64,000 nt of DNA from Lichina pygmaea (GCA_963422465.1 OY730171.1:620001-684000); one strand, 5' to 3'; counted from the stretch's first letter, positions 11,480-24,430 are shown. Notes: generated from the sequence alone by a model not told the origin. A program made the numbers and translations.

Positions 11480-12830
11480 TCATGCCACGTGACATACACG
11501 CCCCTTATCAAGATCGCTAGTCATCTCCTGGCTACTAGACGCAGAAGACCATCCACTTCCACCCGGCTTCCGCCGTGCCCTTTGAGACTTCTGCCACACA
11601 TGGTAGCAACACACCTCTGAAGCAATGATCGACAACAACTGCGATGGCGCGGAGAGCTCATATCCAACCTCAACCCTGTTGAGGTTGGATACTTGGACCC
11701 TCTTCTGGACAAAGCCTACGAGGTACAGGGAAGGATACGTCATCACGGTGGGAAAAGCGACGTACTCGTACAACAAAGATATCCACCTCTTCGTGGATAT
11801 GGCGAAACAAGTAGCAAAAGCCCGGAACACCGGCCTACCTAGGCGACATCTACATTGGCGTCTGAGTGGAAGCGCCCGGAGGATGGTACGCTGCGAGGCG
11901 GGCCAGTCTCGAACGAGAGACCTCGTCAAACCTTGGCGAGATTATTGACAGATGGGACACCTGTCTCCTAAAAATTCCCGGCCGGATCTGTGCGATGGAA
12001 CGACTGCTTCTTCCCAGGGCAGATATACGTAACCTACCATGAACGACGCCAAGAAAAGTCGCAGCTTTCCAGAAACTGCCCGTCAGATCCACCGGAAGAC
12101 GGTCCCATCGTCAACCCGCCACGACATGGTTCGCCGTCAGGTCAGAAGGATCCCAGTCGAATCAAGTCATCCTCCGACCACTTTCCCCCGACAGGTCCCG
12201 TCTCCGGCCACGGCCCTCTCGCACATTCACGGCGACACCGCAAACATCGTCACGATCATCGAACAAGATGATCAGACAGAATGCTACCCAAATAGGACAG
12301 CTGTAGCAAGCTGTCAAGTTTTGTACGATTATCTGAGCGCTTCTATGCGCTTCGTCCACCTTTTCGAGGAGAAAAGGCTTGAAAGGCCGTGGTGGTACTA
12401 CAATTTTCTTTCTGAAGTCTTGGGACCTCGTTGAATTCTTGAACCAAGGTAACAGAATGGCTGATTTACTAGGGGTGCTCCATCCTGACAGGCAATACTT
12501 CGTCGATGGATTCGTGGCGCAAAGACGCCGACTGGACCGCGAGGTCCGGCTAATGTCAGACCGACGAGTCATGGACGCCGACGGCCGCGCCACCGCGCAG
12601 ATCAGGGCCGCCGAAAGGCCCTGCCGACGCCCAAATCGAGGCCGCTGACAAGCGGGCCGACGAGCGGATCGAGGCCGCCGTAACCATCATCCGATTCCAG
12701 CCACCATTCAGACCAGTTTCCGCTGTGCCCCTTGAGGCTTCCGCCGCAGTCGGCCTCCATGAGGATAGCAAGCGAGTGTCTTTTCCCTTCTATCTTGTCC
12801 CCTATCCCCCGACCTTGACACTTTGCCAAT
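11480..12830 (+). mobile_element. Fossil resembling gag region of a fungal LTR retroelement
   Basis: On the plus strand, pieces resemble, from memory, the gag-like region found in front of Ty3/gypsy-type elements of filamentous ascomycetes: a DPLLDKAYE-like start near 11695, KDIHLFVD and an LSGSARRM-like piece around 11790-11890. It is broken, with several breaks, and no pol part or terminal repeats could be seen, so family and limits are tentative. A short sequence near 11545-11580 recurs near 12695-12745. It looks old. Confidence 0.3.
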
Positions 12831-14594
12831 ATCACAACATTCGCATTCCATAGACAAGAACAACATGGAAATGTTTACGCTTGCAGCTGTGTCCAACACT
12901 ACGGCAATAAAAAAGGTAGTCAACATGAAAATACCCAGATGTAAGCTTCAGAATTAGTCCTCTCTCACGACTTTCTCGTGTTTGATCTCCATGTTTAGCT
13001 GACTTGATTCTTTACTATAGGAAGACTGCGGTCTCATCGTGAACCTGTGTGTGTTGCACCTGTTGTCGCCACAACAGCGAGGACAATGTTGAGCTCACGA
13101 CACCAAACCTCGTGGCCTCTGGTGGTAGCGGCCTGATGACCGCTAATGCAACAATAACGACAAGCACGACTGCAAGTGGAGGTGTGACCCTCGGCGCCGC
13201 AGCCACTCCTAGGGGTTGGCCCGGAGAGCGGAGGGGAGAGAGGGGGAGGGGAGGTGCCTGGTGGTATGGACCTCCGGTGGCAGGGCGACCCCCAACATCA
13301 AAAGCATTCGTCGTACATACGTATCACAGATCTCACCATCATCAACATCATCCTGCGTGGCCTTCCAGGCCAAGTTATTCACAACAAAGCCAACACCAAC
13401 GCTCTTACTAAGTTTTCCATAGCCCAGAATACATTTATTCTGTACCTCGTACACCCCTACTTGATCATTGTACAGCTCTAAAAGCAATAACCGGTAGGCT
13501 CCTATCATCTCATCTCCTAGCTTAGCTGGCTTTAGAATGGAATAGGACTTCAATACAATACTGTCTCATCTCAACATACTTGGAGTTGTCGCTTTAGATG
13601 GCTGTTGTTCGGCAACGGTAGTGATGCTCACCGAATTTGTTCACTTGGGACTATGCCACGATCCAGGCCCTGGCAGAGCCAGTAACACGGCAGAGCCGCA
13701 TTGCAGGCCGAAGCCTTATGCAAGGCACCGGACAACGGATCGTTACGGCAGTCGGCTGACTCGAGGGAGCTCTTGCCTCATCAGGAGAACACGGGCAAGA
13801 AAGCAGCACCCGGAGACTCGTCTTAGATAGGTGGCCCTTCTGCCCGCGGCTTTCTCTCGAATCAATCGATCTTCCCCTTCGTCACGAGCTTCCTGCACGC
13901 TAGACGTAGGTCCGGCCGTGCTCGACGCTCTTGGGACGTACGCCCCCAGCTGGCTAGGAGTCAGGCCACCACAACCATTGCAGATTGTTAATCAGAACTT
14001 GCAGATAGATACACATAGCAGCATCATACGTTCCACGAAACGTAATCATGATGGTTTATCTTCGAAAACCACCAGTCCGGTTTTTGACGAAAGAAAAAGG
14101 CTAGACGGCAGACTCAGATCGAGCTTGGACGAGGAATACCTGCTTCAGAAGGGTGACTGCGCCATGTGAGAACAGTAGTACTTATGGTACAGTATGTTTG
14201 TAATACCTGCCGGTTGTGGTGCCAATTAGCTACCTCGCTTTATGCTCTTAGTTGCTGACAAAGACTTCTGCCTCGTATCAAAGGCTTCTTGTTCTGTACG
14301 GAGAAACGTGAGTGACGGCTATGGAGTCGACAAGTAGGGCTGATGTTGACTAGCCTCCGAACTGGCCAAGCCCTGATCACCGAAATGATGAGCTTGGCTC
14401 CCCCTGCGTTCGGCGTGACGCCGAAAGACTTTCTCCCCTTCGGGGCCGGCTGCGGATTCAGCGCCGGGATGGCCAGTAATCGCCCATGGCGTCTCTCGTT
14501 AGCATCACACGTGGGGCAGCTGGCGCGTGGCGCGTAGACAAGGACATCCCATCACCTGAGCTTGGCAGAACCCGTCCGACGGATTCTTGCCACC
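12831..14594. other. Gene-poor stretch, nothing supported
   Basis: Only short frames without motifs. Composition is nearer 50% GC than in the flanking genes. The right end is the 3' flank of the CENP-H gene. Confidence 0.5.
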
Positions 14595-15479
14595 TCATAA
14601 TAGCTGGTCGAAGACGTCGTCCTCCTCTTCGTTGTCCAGGACCAGCTCGCGCAGACGTTCGTCCTCGGCCCAGTTCAGACCACTGCCGGCAACCATGGCG
14701 CTGACGACGCTCTTCAGGATGCGCCGCTTCAGTCGGCTGCTCCGGAGATCTTCTTTCAACGATTCAATCTCAGACTGGGTCTCAGGGTCTCTGAACCCCA
14801 TCTCCAGCCGGGCCTTTCTGGCTTTGAAGTATTTGAAGAGCTCGTCTGCCAGCTCGGCATTTTTTTTGGTGACCCGGGTGTTCTCGACTTCGGCGTTTAG
14901 AACGGCAGCATTGGTCGCAGCAAGCTCAGTATAGAGTTCAGCGTGGGCCTGCGATAGCTCATCACGATGATGAATGCAGGCGGCGAGCTTCCTTCAGGGG
15001 CATCAGCCTTTGTAGGGCACATCTATAAGATGAATTCTATGAAGCCACTAACTGCTCCACTGCTGTACTGTCTTGGCCTAGACGAGCAGCGTTTAGGCTC
15101 GCGAAACTGGTCAGGACAGATTCAATAGCTCTGTTTCGAACAGAGTATGCTGCTTTCACATCCAGTAGCTCTTGCTCAGAGTTCTTGACCTTGCCATCAA
15201 GTCCTTCTGCTGGCCCTGTCGATATCGATACTGTATACTGTTACCTCACGAGCCGTATAAGTCCATCCGGCCGAGTGAAGAACCTTTTGGCAAGCCTTTA
15301 GAAGCTCGAAGCAGGGCACATTCCAACCGGGTCTGCTCCAGCTCATCGTAGACTTGCAACAGCTTCTGCTCATCCGACGTCAAGGGCAGATTCGTCTTGG
15401 TGAGCAATTCTTTGCTGCCGGTAGAACCGCTGCCGGTAGCTTGGGGAACAACATCATGGGCCGTGTCTTGTCTCGTCAT
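14595..15479 (-). CDS. fta3: CENP-H-type inner kinetochore protein (Fta3/Mcm16-like)
   Basis: Minus strand, three exons: about 15479-15290, about 15220-15053, and 14991-14595. Intron 2 (15052-14992) has clean GT..AG borders and joins the frame as VEQ-KLAACIHHRDELSQAH. Intron 1 is certain to exist, since the frame closes after 15246, but its borders are not: the only in-frame choice I found uses a weak GTTCTT donor. The N-terminus contains LLQVYDELEQTRLECALLRA. The third exon is a coiled coil followed by the C-terminal CENP-H signature, RLKRRILKSVVSAMVAGSGL then NWAEDERLRELVLD and an acidic end. CENP-H is part of the constitutive centromere network linking CENP-A chromatin to the outer kinetochore. 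It is head to head with atg11. Confidence 0.82.
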
Positions 15480-15754
15480 CGTTTGTCAGGCGAGCGGTGT
15501 TGATCACCGGAGGTTGCCTGATTACCAAATCCGAGGTGTGATCGAGAAGTGTGGCTGACAGCCCTGACTTACCCGCATGTGGCGCTGCCTTTGTTAGACA
15601 TCAAGTCATGTGAATGGTCGAATCTTGAATCGCATGGTCGAGCTTCCTCGTTTCCAAAGGTCTCGTCGCGCCGCAAGGCAACAGCAGTCCACGCCTGAAA
15701 ACCATTCTTATTCAAGCTCTGGGCCTTGAGGCTGTGGAGGAGAACGCAGCGAAA
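15480..15754. promoter_or_regulatory. Shared 275-bp divergent promoter, CENP-H / atg11
   Basis: Start codons of the minus-strand kinetochore gene (15479) and plus-strand atg11 (15755) are only 275 bp apart, so both promoters and 5' leaders must fit here. No TATA box stands out. Confidence 0.6.
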
Positions 15755-18700
15755 ATGTCCCTCGACATCTACGTCGCTCACTCTGGCGCTCGTTGCAGAG
15801 CCGACAACGCATCCTTTGAATCGTGAGTGTTGACCTGGCTTGCCTGTGCCCAGTCTCATTGCTTATGGTTGCTTTACGCAGAGTGGAAGCCCTGAAATCA
15901 TGGATCGCCCGACACACGACCGTTGCCCCTTCCAATCAGATCCTCATGAACGAAGCTGGGAGACAAGTGAAGCTACAAACACTACTTGCAGAGGTAACGT
16001 CGATGGTCGCTGAGACGACGGTCCTTCTCCGCTGATATCCATCCAAGAAGGAGCTGTTCGTGTACGACCGCCAACTGATCTCATCCTCATCGGCCGGCTC
16101 AAGAACCACCGTGCCAGACATGGCGGTACCAGCCCAGTTCAATCTCAAGAAGCCGCCAGATACGTTGACATCCCCAAGCGACCTTGGGGCATGGCGCAGC
16201 CTGTTCAAGTCTCGAAGGTCTTGGGCCATGAGTATCATTCGCGACTGCTCGTCCATGGTGGAGTCGATCAGATACCGGCTTGACGAGACCAACATAGTCG
16301 ATCGAGCCGTTGCTGTTGCCGTCTTGAATCTCAGAAGACATGTTTCTAATCTGGAGCAGAAGCATAATGATGCTCAGACCTGGGTGCAAGACATTGCGGC
16401 AGAACAGCGACCAGCGCTTGTCGGATGGGAAGGTGCTATGGCTCGGCTCGGCCGTATACCGGTCAGGGACGATGTAGTACGATCGAAGCTGCTGAAGGCC
16501 AGCAACATCAACATTCCCGAACCGGAAGGAAGAGGCGGTGCGGCGCCGGCGAGCTCTGCGACTTTGGGAACGCTGCTTGATGCAGAATCCACGGAGCGTG
16601 CTGTCGGCCAAGCTCGTCTGGCTCTGAAAGACCTCGATGACAAAAGCAACGCGCTCAACAAAGCCGTTGGCAAAGTCGTTGCAAGCAGTATCGAGCTCGT
16701 GGAGAAGATCAAGGAGTCAGATGCGCAGAGACACCTACCTTCAGAGGAGGAGATTGAGAGATTGATGGAAGATGTCGAAGTGGTCGCTAACAAAGTCAGC
16801 TCGGACTGTGATCAAGTCTTGACGCTCCCCGAGTCCTCAAAGTCGTTGTCTCAGGCTTCGAAAAGAGCAATGATCCATACTCAGGACCTTTTACCATCCC
16901 TCGGGGACAATGCCGTTAGCCTCGCCAAATCAGAACGCCAAGCTACAGAGGACCGCAACGGCACCGCCAGATCAGCCGCCCTATTCCTGCAGAAGATCTC
17001 GGCAATAGAGTCGAACCTTGCCACTGTCAACCAACAGCTTTCGACACTCGAGATCGGTCCCGAAGCCGCCTCCGCGTTTGACCTACTTGGCCTTGTGACG
17101 CGCCTGCCTTACATTTACGGCTCCATGCTCATCGAACTCCATCGACGGCGCCAATGGCACGAAAAGGTAAAGAAGGATTCTGGAGCCTTGGCTGAAGAGT
17201 TGGCGTCTATGAAGGACGAGGAGGCTCGACGCCGCAGAAAGTGGCAGCGAAGTCTCGGTGAAATCATCAATCTCGAGGCTACCGATGACCGGACCGTGAG
17301 TGTGGAGGTCAACATGCGTGGCGAGGAGACATCGTGGCCGGTGATTAGCATACAAGATATCGAGGAGTACGTCGGGCTCATCACGAAGATGGACGGCATG
17401 GATACGACGACGGAGGAACTGTCTCGCCTGGTGGGCGAGCTCGGTCGACCGAAGCGTCAACGGCCACGGCGTCTACAGACCTTCAAGAATGAAAGCGTGC
17501 ATGATGCCGCGATAGGCAGAAGCTCGCTGCTTCTGCGAGAGGACGACGATCTTGTTCGGAGTTTGAGGGAGGACAAAGCCAAGTTGGAGGAGAAGCTCCG
17601 GGGCTCTGAAAGTCGCGTCCGGAAGTTGGAGGACATCGTGCACCGCCAGAGCGATATGCACCGGAATGTGTCTGGAAATATCTTCCAGCCGCCCAACCCG
17701 CAAAGATCAGAAGCTCGCACGACACCTCCCTCCACGGCCAACCCGTTTGCAGTCTCGTCTCGGCCTCTCGACGGGCTTTCCAGGCGATCTTCGGTTTCAT
17801 CAAGGCGTTTCTCCGCGAATCGAGGCGACGAAGAAAAGGCACTCGTCCATAGGATGTTGTCGCTGGAGGCCGAGCTCGTGACGGAGCGCGAACAGGTCGC
17901 AGGTTTGCAACGTGATGCATCGCTGAGGAAGGTTGAAGAAGACGCCCTGAAAGCTCGAGTGCTGGAAGCCGACTCGACGAAGCGGGATCTTATGAAGAAC
18001 ATGGAAGCTCAGCAGCGTGAATTCTCTGACGAGCGAAACCATTTGGAGGAGGAAGCTCGGAAGCTGCAGGGTAGGCTCGAAGAGGGAGAGATCGCGTACG
18101 GCCGGATGATGGAGAGCCGAGAGCAAGAAGCAGGATTGACCGCCGTACGAGTTCGTGCTGCTGAAGCACAACATGCTGAGGTCTGTGAAAGGAACGCCGC
18201 GGAAATGGAGCGTCTTCAGCTCGAATCCGAAAACGCACGATCACAATCCAAAGAGCATCTGGAGCGAGCGGGAACTGCGGAGAAGCTTGCGCAAGCGGCC
18301 GTCAAGGAAAAGAATGCTCTCGAGGAGAAGTTGGATAATCTCCAAGGGCAGTTGCAGGAGAGCACACAGGTGCAGACCGAGCAATTGACGTCTCTCCGGA
18401 TCGTTCACGGGCGGTTGCTCCCAGAGAAAGCTGCTCCAGCCAAGGCTCCAGAGCTCACCGAAGCCATTGAGATGCTGATACAAAGATCGGCCGATCACCT
18501 ACGAGACGTCGAGACCGCATTGTCGATGGCTCAGGCCGACAACGAGACCCTTCGTGCGAACCTTGACCGTGCCGATAAACAGCACGATTTCATGCAAGAG
18601 AAGCTTGGCACGGAAGAGATGGAGTCGTTTGCCCTGCGTGAGAAACTGGCAGGAGAGAGCGGCAAGCTAGCGGCACTAGAAACAGAGTTGGCGACAGAGC

Positions 18701-20295
18701 GGGCGGAGGTAGAGGCGCTTCGCGCGCAGTTCGCCGACGGGGAGATGGGATCAGACGTTTTGAAGGAGCGACTGGCAGACGAAGAGGCCAAGAACATCGG
18801 TCTTCGCGCCGAGCTCGCCGCCATGCAGGCGGAGATGACCGTCTTCGACGAGGAGCTGCGTAGTCGGCAGGACACCATGGGCGCCATCAAGGCGTCCGCC
18901 GATGCAGGGGCATCACAACTGAGCGTTCGCACTGACAGAGCCAAAGATATATCCCAGAGGCTATACGCATTCATCGACCGTATGAGTCGTCTCCTGGAGA
19001 CTCTTGGTTTTACAGTCTCGTACCAGCAGGGTGAGATGGCGATCCAAAGGACCTCGAAATCCATGAGCGCCAGCGGCCACATTACGAACGAGCAGAGTCC
19101 ACACCAAACTCAAGACAAGAAGGCCTCAAGGGCTGTGCCGACCTCCACCACACGGCTCGGGGAATCGAGGGATCTGCACTCGGTACACTGGATGGACGCC
19201 GCGCACCCCGAGGAGGAGTCCCGTCTCTATGGAGCATACCTCGACGCCGTCAAGAAGCTGGATATGGAAGTGGTTTGCGAGGCCATCGCGAAACGGATGA
19301 AGGAAACGGAGGTGGTGGCAAAGCGATGGCAGAAGGAAGCTCGATCGTGGCGTGACCGGGCTCAACGTTTCCAGTCCGAGGCACACGAGAAAGTCGCCTG
19401 TCGGTCGTTCCGAGAAGGAGACCTGGCGCTGTTCTGCCCGACGCGCAACCAAGCGACTCGTCCCTGGGCGGCCTTCAACGTCGGTGCTCCACATTTCTTC
19501 CTTCGAGAGCAGGAGACGCACAAGCTCGGTGCAAAGGATTTTCTCCTGGCAAGGATCACGAAGATCGAGGAGCGTGTCGTTGACCTCTCCCGCGCCATCA
19601 ACCAAGCTCCACCCTCGGGCGCTGCCGACGGCCACTCCATCGGCGAGTCGAGCGATGGCGGGGTGTCCTTTGACGACGAGAACCCTTTCGAGTTGCCTGA
19701 TGGGATTCGGTGGTATTGGCTTGATGCTGTCGAAGAGAAGGCTGGCGCGCCGTCGACGCCCGGGTTGGGTAGAAGCACAGTCGCGAGCGCCATCGTCGAT
19801 GCCAGGGGCAGCGTTCGGGTGAAGAAGTCGGCTCTCAGCGGCGTCGTCGCGCAAACCCTGCACAAGAGTCTCGATAGCCGTCGCAGCAGTGGAAATCGAC
19901 GGGAAAGCGGTACTGGCAGCAATGTCGGCGCGGCTTCCGTCACGGATGCGTCTTCCAATAGGACTTCTATGATCGTGGTACCAGATACGGCTTCTCCCGC
20001 TTCTCCTCACCTGGCCACTGCATCCATCGGCAGTCGTCCATCAAGTCGACATCAACAGCAGCAGCAGCCGTCGGCTGAGCATCTGACCGCAAAGTTACAG
20101 GCTCGGCAAGATCAGCAACAGCAGCCACGCGCCATAACCGTCGGCGCCGAGACGTCGAGGGCGAGCAGCACCAATGCCGTAATCTATCCCGACGCAGCCG
20201 TCTACCGTGATATCGATCACGACACCAGTCAGCTAGACAACTCGACCTATCAGCTGCTCCAGCAACAGGTTCGCCAAAATCTAATGGATTCTTGA
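15755..20295 (+). CDS. atg11: Atg11 selective-autophagy scaffold protein
   Basis: Exons 15755-15822, 15882-15993 and 16048-20295, giving 1,475 residues. The two 5' introns are 59 and 54 nt with GTGAGT and GTAACG donors. The N-terminus is the ubiquitin-like part: MSLDIYVAHSGARCRADNAS, then EALKSWIARHTTVAPSNQIL, then LFVYDRQL. A very long coiled-coil body follows (residues about 480-1080). The conserved C-terminal Atg11/FIP200 claw lies around 1175-1235: FREGDLALFCPTRNQ, then PWAAFNVGAPHFFL. The tail is Ser/Gln-rich and disordered. Atg11 tethers cargo receptors (mitophagy, pexophagy, Cvt-type cargo) and Atg1 kinase at the phagophore assembly site. The length fits filamentous-fungal Atg11 (about 1,300-1,500). 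Confidence 0.95.
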
Positions 20296-21345
20296 GTTCA
20301 TTCTTTTGCATGTGGAGAGGGAACACAGGCTGATATTTGGTTGGCTGGGTCTTGGCATCTCGGGGAGGATACAGCGAGGAACCACTGCCCTTCCTTCTCC
20401 ATCGCAATCGCCGTCTCGGAAGCCTTCAAAGTCGACAACGACGCCGACATCATCGGCTGCAGGACCACAGCAACAAGGGCATCCGCGCCTTGGCTCGGCG
20501 TCCGATCCAAGTTTCCCGAGATGTGCACCAGCGTCGCCAGGCCGAAGTCAACACCCTCCTCCTCCTCGTCACCACCACCCTCCTTCCGATCTCCGTCGCC
20601 ATCATTCCACACAGTTCAACGTGGACGCTCACCACAGCACAAGCACCAACGCCGGCGCCGCCACCGCCAGTACTGTCAACAACCAGACGGGCAACGCCCT
20701 CGTCGAGGCGAAGCACTTTCGCATCGGCAACAATGGAGACACGAACCGGCCGAGGGGGTTCTGGGACTCCCTCTGGTTTCTCGACTTTACCGTCGAACAA
20801 GGCCAACTGGGGCCGAGATGAGACCAATGGGAAAGGAATGGCCGGACATGCCTGTTTCGTTTAACGCGCTTCGAGGTTGGATAAACTTGTCGCCGCCTCT
20901 TGCCTCTATGGCGATCCAAGTTCTTCACCCAGTGTGGTCGAGCAATGAAGTCTCCCATCCCTATGCGGCTAATATGCCATGAAAGGAGACACATACGCTG
21001 AGCAGAGGGCGGTGCTACTGTAGATGCTGTGACTCTCTAGATCCCAATACACGCCACCGCCTAGTACACTGTAGATAGATGTTTTGAACGTGGCCGTTGT
21101 CGGACGGAACAGAGGCCTTTGACTGGCTTGAATCACGCTGTCTTCTGATCCGCCCATTGAGGTGTCCGTGATGATAAACAGCGAGGTGATCTCAACAAGG
21201 ACTTATGGTAGCTAATTACCGGTAGTCTAGGCTGGACGTGAGCTGTTGAGGTGCCAAGGGTGCCACGCGAACAACCCGGATAACCCAGGATGCCCTGGCG
21301 TGCCCAGTAGTATATCATACGTTACGCGGCAGAAAAATCTCTCCG
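20296..21345. other. Intergenic, overlapping low-complexity frames only
   Basis: Between atg11 and the next plus-strand gene. Several overlapping plus frames (up to 213 codons, 20306-20982) and a minus frame share a His/Pro/Ser/Thr-rich low-complexity block at about 20540-20700; none has a motif or splice logic. Probably 3' UTR of atg11 plus promoter. Confidence 0.45.
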
Positions 21346-22912
21346 ATGGCCAGATCCAAGACATCAGCTCGGTCGACCCGGTCGACTCCGACTCCGACTC
21401 CGACTCCGACTTCGACTTCGACCTCGTCGTCGTCGTCGTCGTCACCGCCCGAACCATTCACCCGGGCTCCAGCCTTTCTCTCGAGCTTCGTGTCGGGCAT
21501 CGATCCAGGAAGGCTCTACATCGTACACGTCGACGCGCATCCGCGCTTCTTCAAGCTGCAAGTGTTCGCGGTGCCGTTCGCGACGAACATCGTGCTCGCG
21601 GCGCTGCTGCTCTGGCGCGCGTACGTGATCCTGCCTGTGTACCTGCTCTTGCTCGTCTCGACGCTCGAGCGATTCGGAAACAAGGACGCCGCGGCGGCGA
21701 CCGTCAGACCCGGCGGCGGCGGCGTCGGCGGACCGGACCTGCTGGCAGGACGACGAGGGGACGTCAGCACCATCCTCTGGCGAGCAGGCAACTTCCTGTT
21801 CGACCTCCTGCTCTGGCAGCTTGTCCTGCCGTGGCCGAGAAAGTTCTTTCTCGGCGGTCACGACGGCTTCGTCGTGGATGAGTGGCTCAGGTGGCCCGAG
21901 AGCGCTTGGGGCTGGAAGTGGCGGGTCGGCTTCCACGATCGCGAGGTCATCGTCAGGGCCGCCAAGCGGAGCTGGTGGAGCTATGGCGGCCTCGGCCACA
22001 ATGACGGCGCCAAGGCCGAGCGATCACCGCCCTCGCTCGCCTCCCTTACGGATGACTCCAACCCGATGTTCCGAAGCAAGATTCTTCCGGCCATCAACGA
22101 GGGCTGGATGAGGCGACGGAGCGGCTACATGTTCCTCGACGCCGACTGGGATCTGGACTTTGATGCCATGACCCTGGCTCATGCTGAGATCAGGGACCAG
22201 ACATCTGGCGTCTCGATCAACGACTTCAGGAAGATGCTGGTGCTCCACACGAAGGAGTTTGGCTGGGTTGTGTGGAAGGTGTGGGAGCTGGACGCGGGTG
22301 GAGAGAAGACGGTCGGTGGGAAAGGAAAGAGCGGCGATGAAGATGACACGGCAGATGACGAGGCCAGGCATCTGAGGAGGAAGATGGATGCCGTCAGGGT
22401 GTGTAGTGTCTTTGTTCTCGTCAGCTGCGTACATGGGTTGTCCCGTGAAGGCTCTCATGGCAACTATGCTTCCTCTCTTCCTTTTCTCGTGGACACGTAC
22501 ACAAGTACGATGCCATGACCCTGCTAACAGGACCCTGCAGAACAAACTCATCAGCCTCGACAAAGAGCATCTGTTCTATCGATGGATCGAGCTGGTCCAA
22601 TACGAATCCTCCTCGCCGTTTGAAACCCCCTTTGCAACAGCCAAGATCCCTTCTCCTTCCGCCTCCTCAACCATCTCCTCAAACGCCTCCTCTACCTCGA
22701 GATTGAGTCCGAGCACAGCACGACAACGACAGCAATCCAGACACACCCAAGTCGCCGAATCAAGACAGCACGAGCACGCAGCGGCAGGCACAGAACAGAG
22801 GCGGAAACGTCAGGAGATGGGTGAGAAAGTGCAGAGGATGTTCAGCGCCGAAGGCGTTGATCTGGAGCAGCTCTGGAGGGACGTCGAGCGTGATGTACTC
22901 GAGGAGAAGTGA
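21346..22912 (+). CDS. Conserved fungal membrane protein of unknown function
   Basis: Two exons, 21346-22398 and 22541-22912, 474 residues. The N-terminus is a low-complexity Thr/Pro then Ser stretch coded by a GACTCC-like repeat. Then comes EPFTRAPAFLSSFVSGIDPGR, RLYIVHVDAHPRFFKLQVFA, a hydrophobic segment (PFATNIVLAALLLWRAYVIL), a second hydrophobic segment (FLFDLLLWQLVLPWP), a WGWKWRVGFHDREVIVR motif, and GYMFLDADWDLDFDAM. After the intron the frame continues NKLISLDKEHLFYRWIELVQ. I recall this order of motifs from a widely conserved but uncharacterised Pezizomycotina family. The C-terminus is charged and Gln/Arg-rich. The predicted topology is two membrane passes; location and role are unknown. 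Confidence 0.8.
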
Positions 22913-24430
22913 ACAGGCCATCTAGTCAGAATCATATTGAGTGAGTTTGGTATTTTATCAACTCACCGGTCAGCATACAACCACACACCTCGATCTTACG
23001 CACATAGCATGTGTAAATCTGCATGAGCTTCACACCATTAGAATTAAAGTGAGTGTCCACACGACATCAAACCACCGTGACTCCAGGTACTGTGACTCGA
23101 ATCAGCGTCATCAACTCCAATCAACCAACAAGACTTGGCCTTTCTGGTAACAGGCAAAGAAACAATTCGCTCATTACTCCCACTCCCCCTGGACACAGGA
23201 ACGGAGACGAGGCTAGCCCTCGGTCACTACATGGTGACAAGGGCAAGAATACTTCCTTCACCGCTCTCCTGACCTCTGAAACATGAACAGCAGAGGTCAA
23301 GAGACCGGGCATGAGGACGTGCCATGCCTGGGTTGTGTACCGTACACCGCAGCTTGAACCCGAGAACCGTGGGAACCATGGGAACCATGAGAACCATGAG
23401 AATCGTGAGGATCGTGAGGATCAAGCGAATCGTGAGAACCAATGAGAATCATGAGAATCGTGAGAATCGTGAGCGGGAGTGGAGTGGAGTGAGAATCGTG
23501 AGTGGAAGTGGAGTGAGAATGGAGTGGAATACAGTGTATTGTATTGGATTGCTTCTTGCCCGGTGCTGCTGCGGTGGCAGGAAGAAGATGAGAGGGAAAT
23601 AGAGTCCACAGTGACCCCCCCCCCCCCTCGCAAGCGTTCGATCCCCAGCGTTCCCCCCCCTGCGCGCACCCACTGTACGAGTAGTCCCGGCCGATTCGAT
23701 CTCCGGAGCTTGCGATTTCCCGGCTCGTAGGCTTCGAGCTCCAAGCTTCCAAGCTTCCAAGCTTCCAGAGCTCCAGACTCCAAGCTCCCAGCTTCCGAGC
23801 TCCAGTAACATGACAGCAAAAGGAATCCAGAGATTTGTAGGTACAGCACAAGAAGATGTGTGTTTCCATTTGGGACACCAAATCTAGCTAACATGAATAT
23901 TGTGTATACAGCGGTTTTATGTTGAACGTTCCTTGTAGGCTGACATCTTGGCTGTCACTAGCGGTGGATCGATGATAGGTAGCCGATAAAGGAGATTGGG
24001 GGGAGGAGGGGGAGGAGGAGAGAGAAACAAAAAAAAAAAAAGAGATCTAGAACGTCATTGAAGAATCTCATCAAAAAAGGACGGGGTGGATGGGATGGCG
24101 CCGCCAGTTGAATTACGTGGCCACGGACTGGCTCGGGCATGAACTGACTCTACCACGACCGACGCAACACTATCAGAGACTGTGGCAGGTATCCTTGAGC
24201 AGGGCAGGTAGCGGCAATCAGGAAGAAAAGGGGGGTCTATTGATTGGAGAGGACATGAGTGGCCAGAGAATCCCTCCCCCGAAGCGATCGGACCCAATGA
24301 ACACAACACAATTTCTCTGGCACGAGCTCGGAGCGACCATGGCCGTCCCACCATCGATGGCCGAGTCCCCATCACGGAAAACACTAGGGGAGAGGGGGAG
24401 GGGGCTGGGCTCGGGAGCCTGTCTTCAATA
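22913..24430. repeat. Intergenic DNA with degenerate short tandem arrays
   Basis: No supported gene. About 23350-23530 is a degenerate array of 9-10 nt units of the GAGAATCGTGAG / GGGAACCATGAG kind. A poly-C run lies at about 23617-23628, an AGCTTCCA array at about 23735-23790, and a purine-rich tract ending in poly-A at 23995-24042. Open frames across this stretch are made of the repeats. Confidence 0.7.

Noticed and set aside
20306-20982. Overlapping plus frames after atg11
   Set aside because: Low-complexity His/Pro/Ser/Thr sequence open in all three frames; no splice signals linking it to a gene.
23297-23894. Long minus frames (194 and 157 codons) in the 23.3-23.9 kb arrays
   Set aside because: Composed of the tandem repeats themselves (Leu/Glu/Ser patterns and Asp-Ser-His runs).
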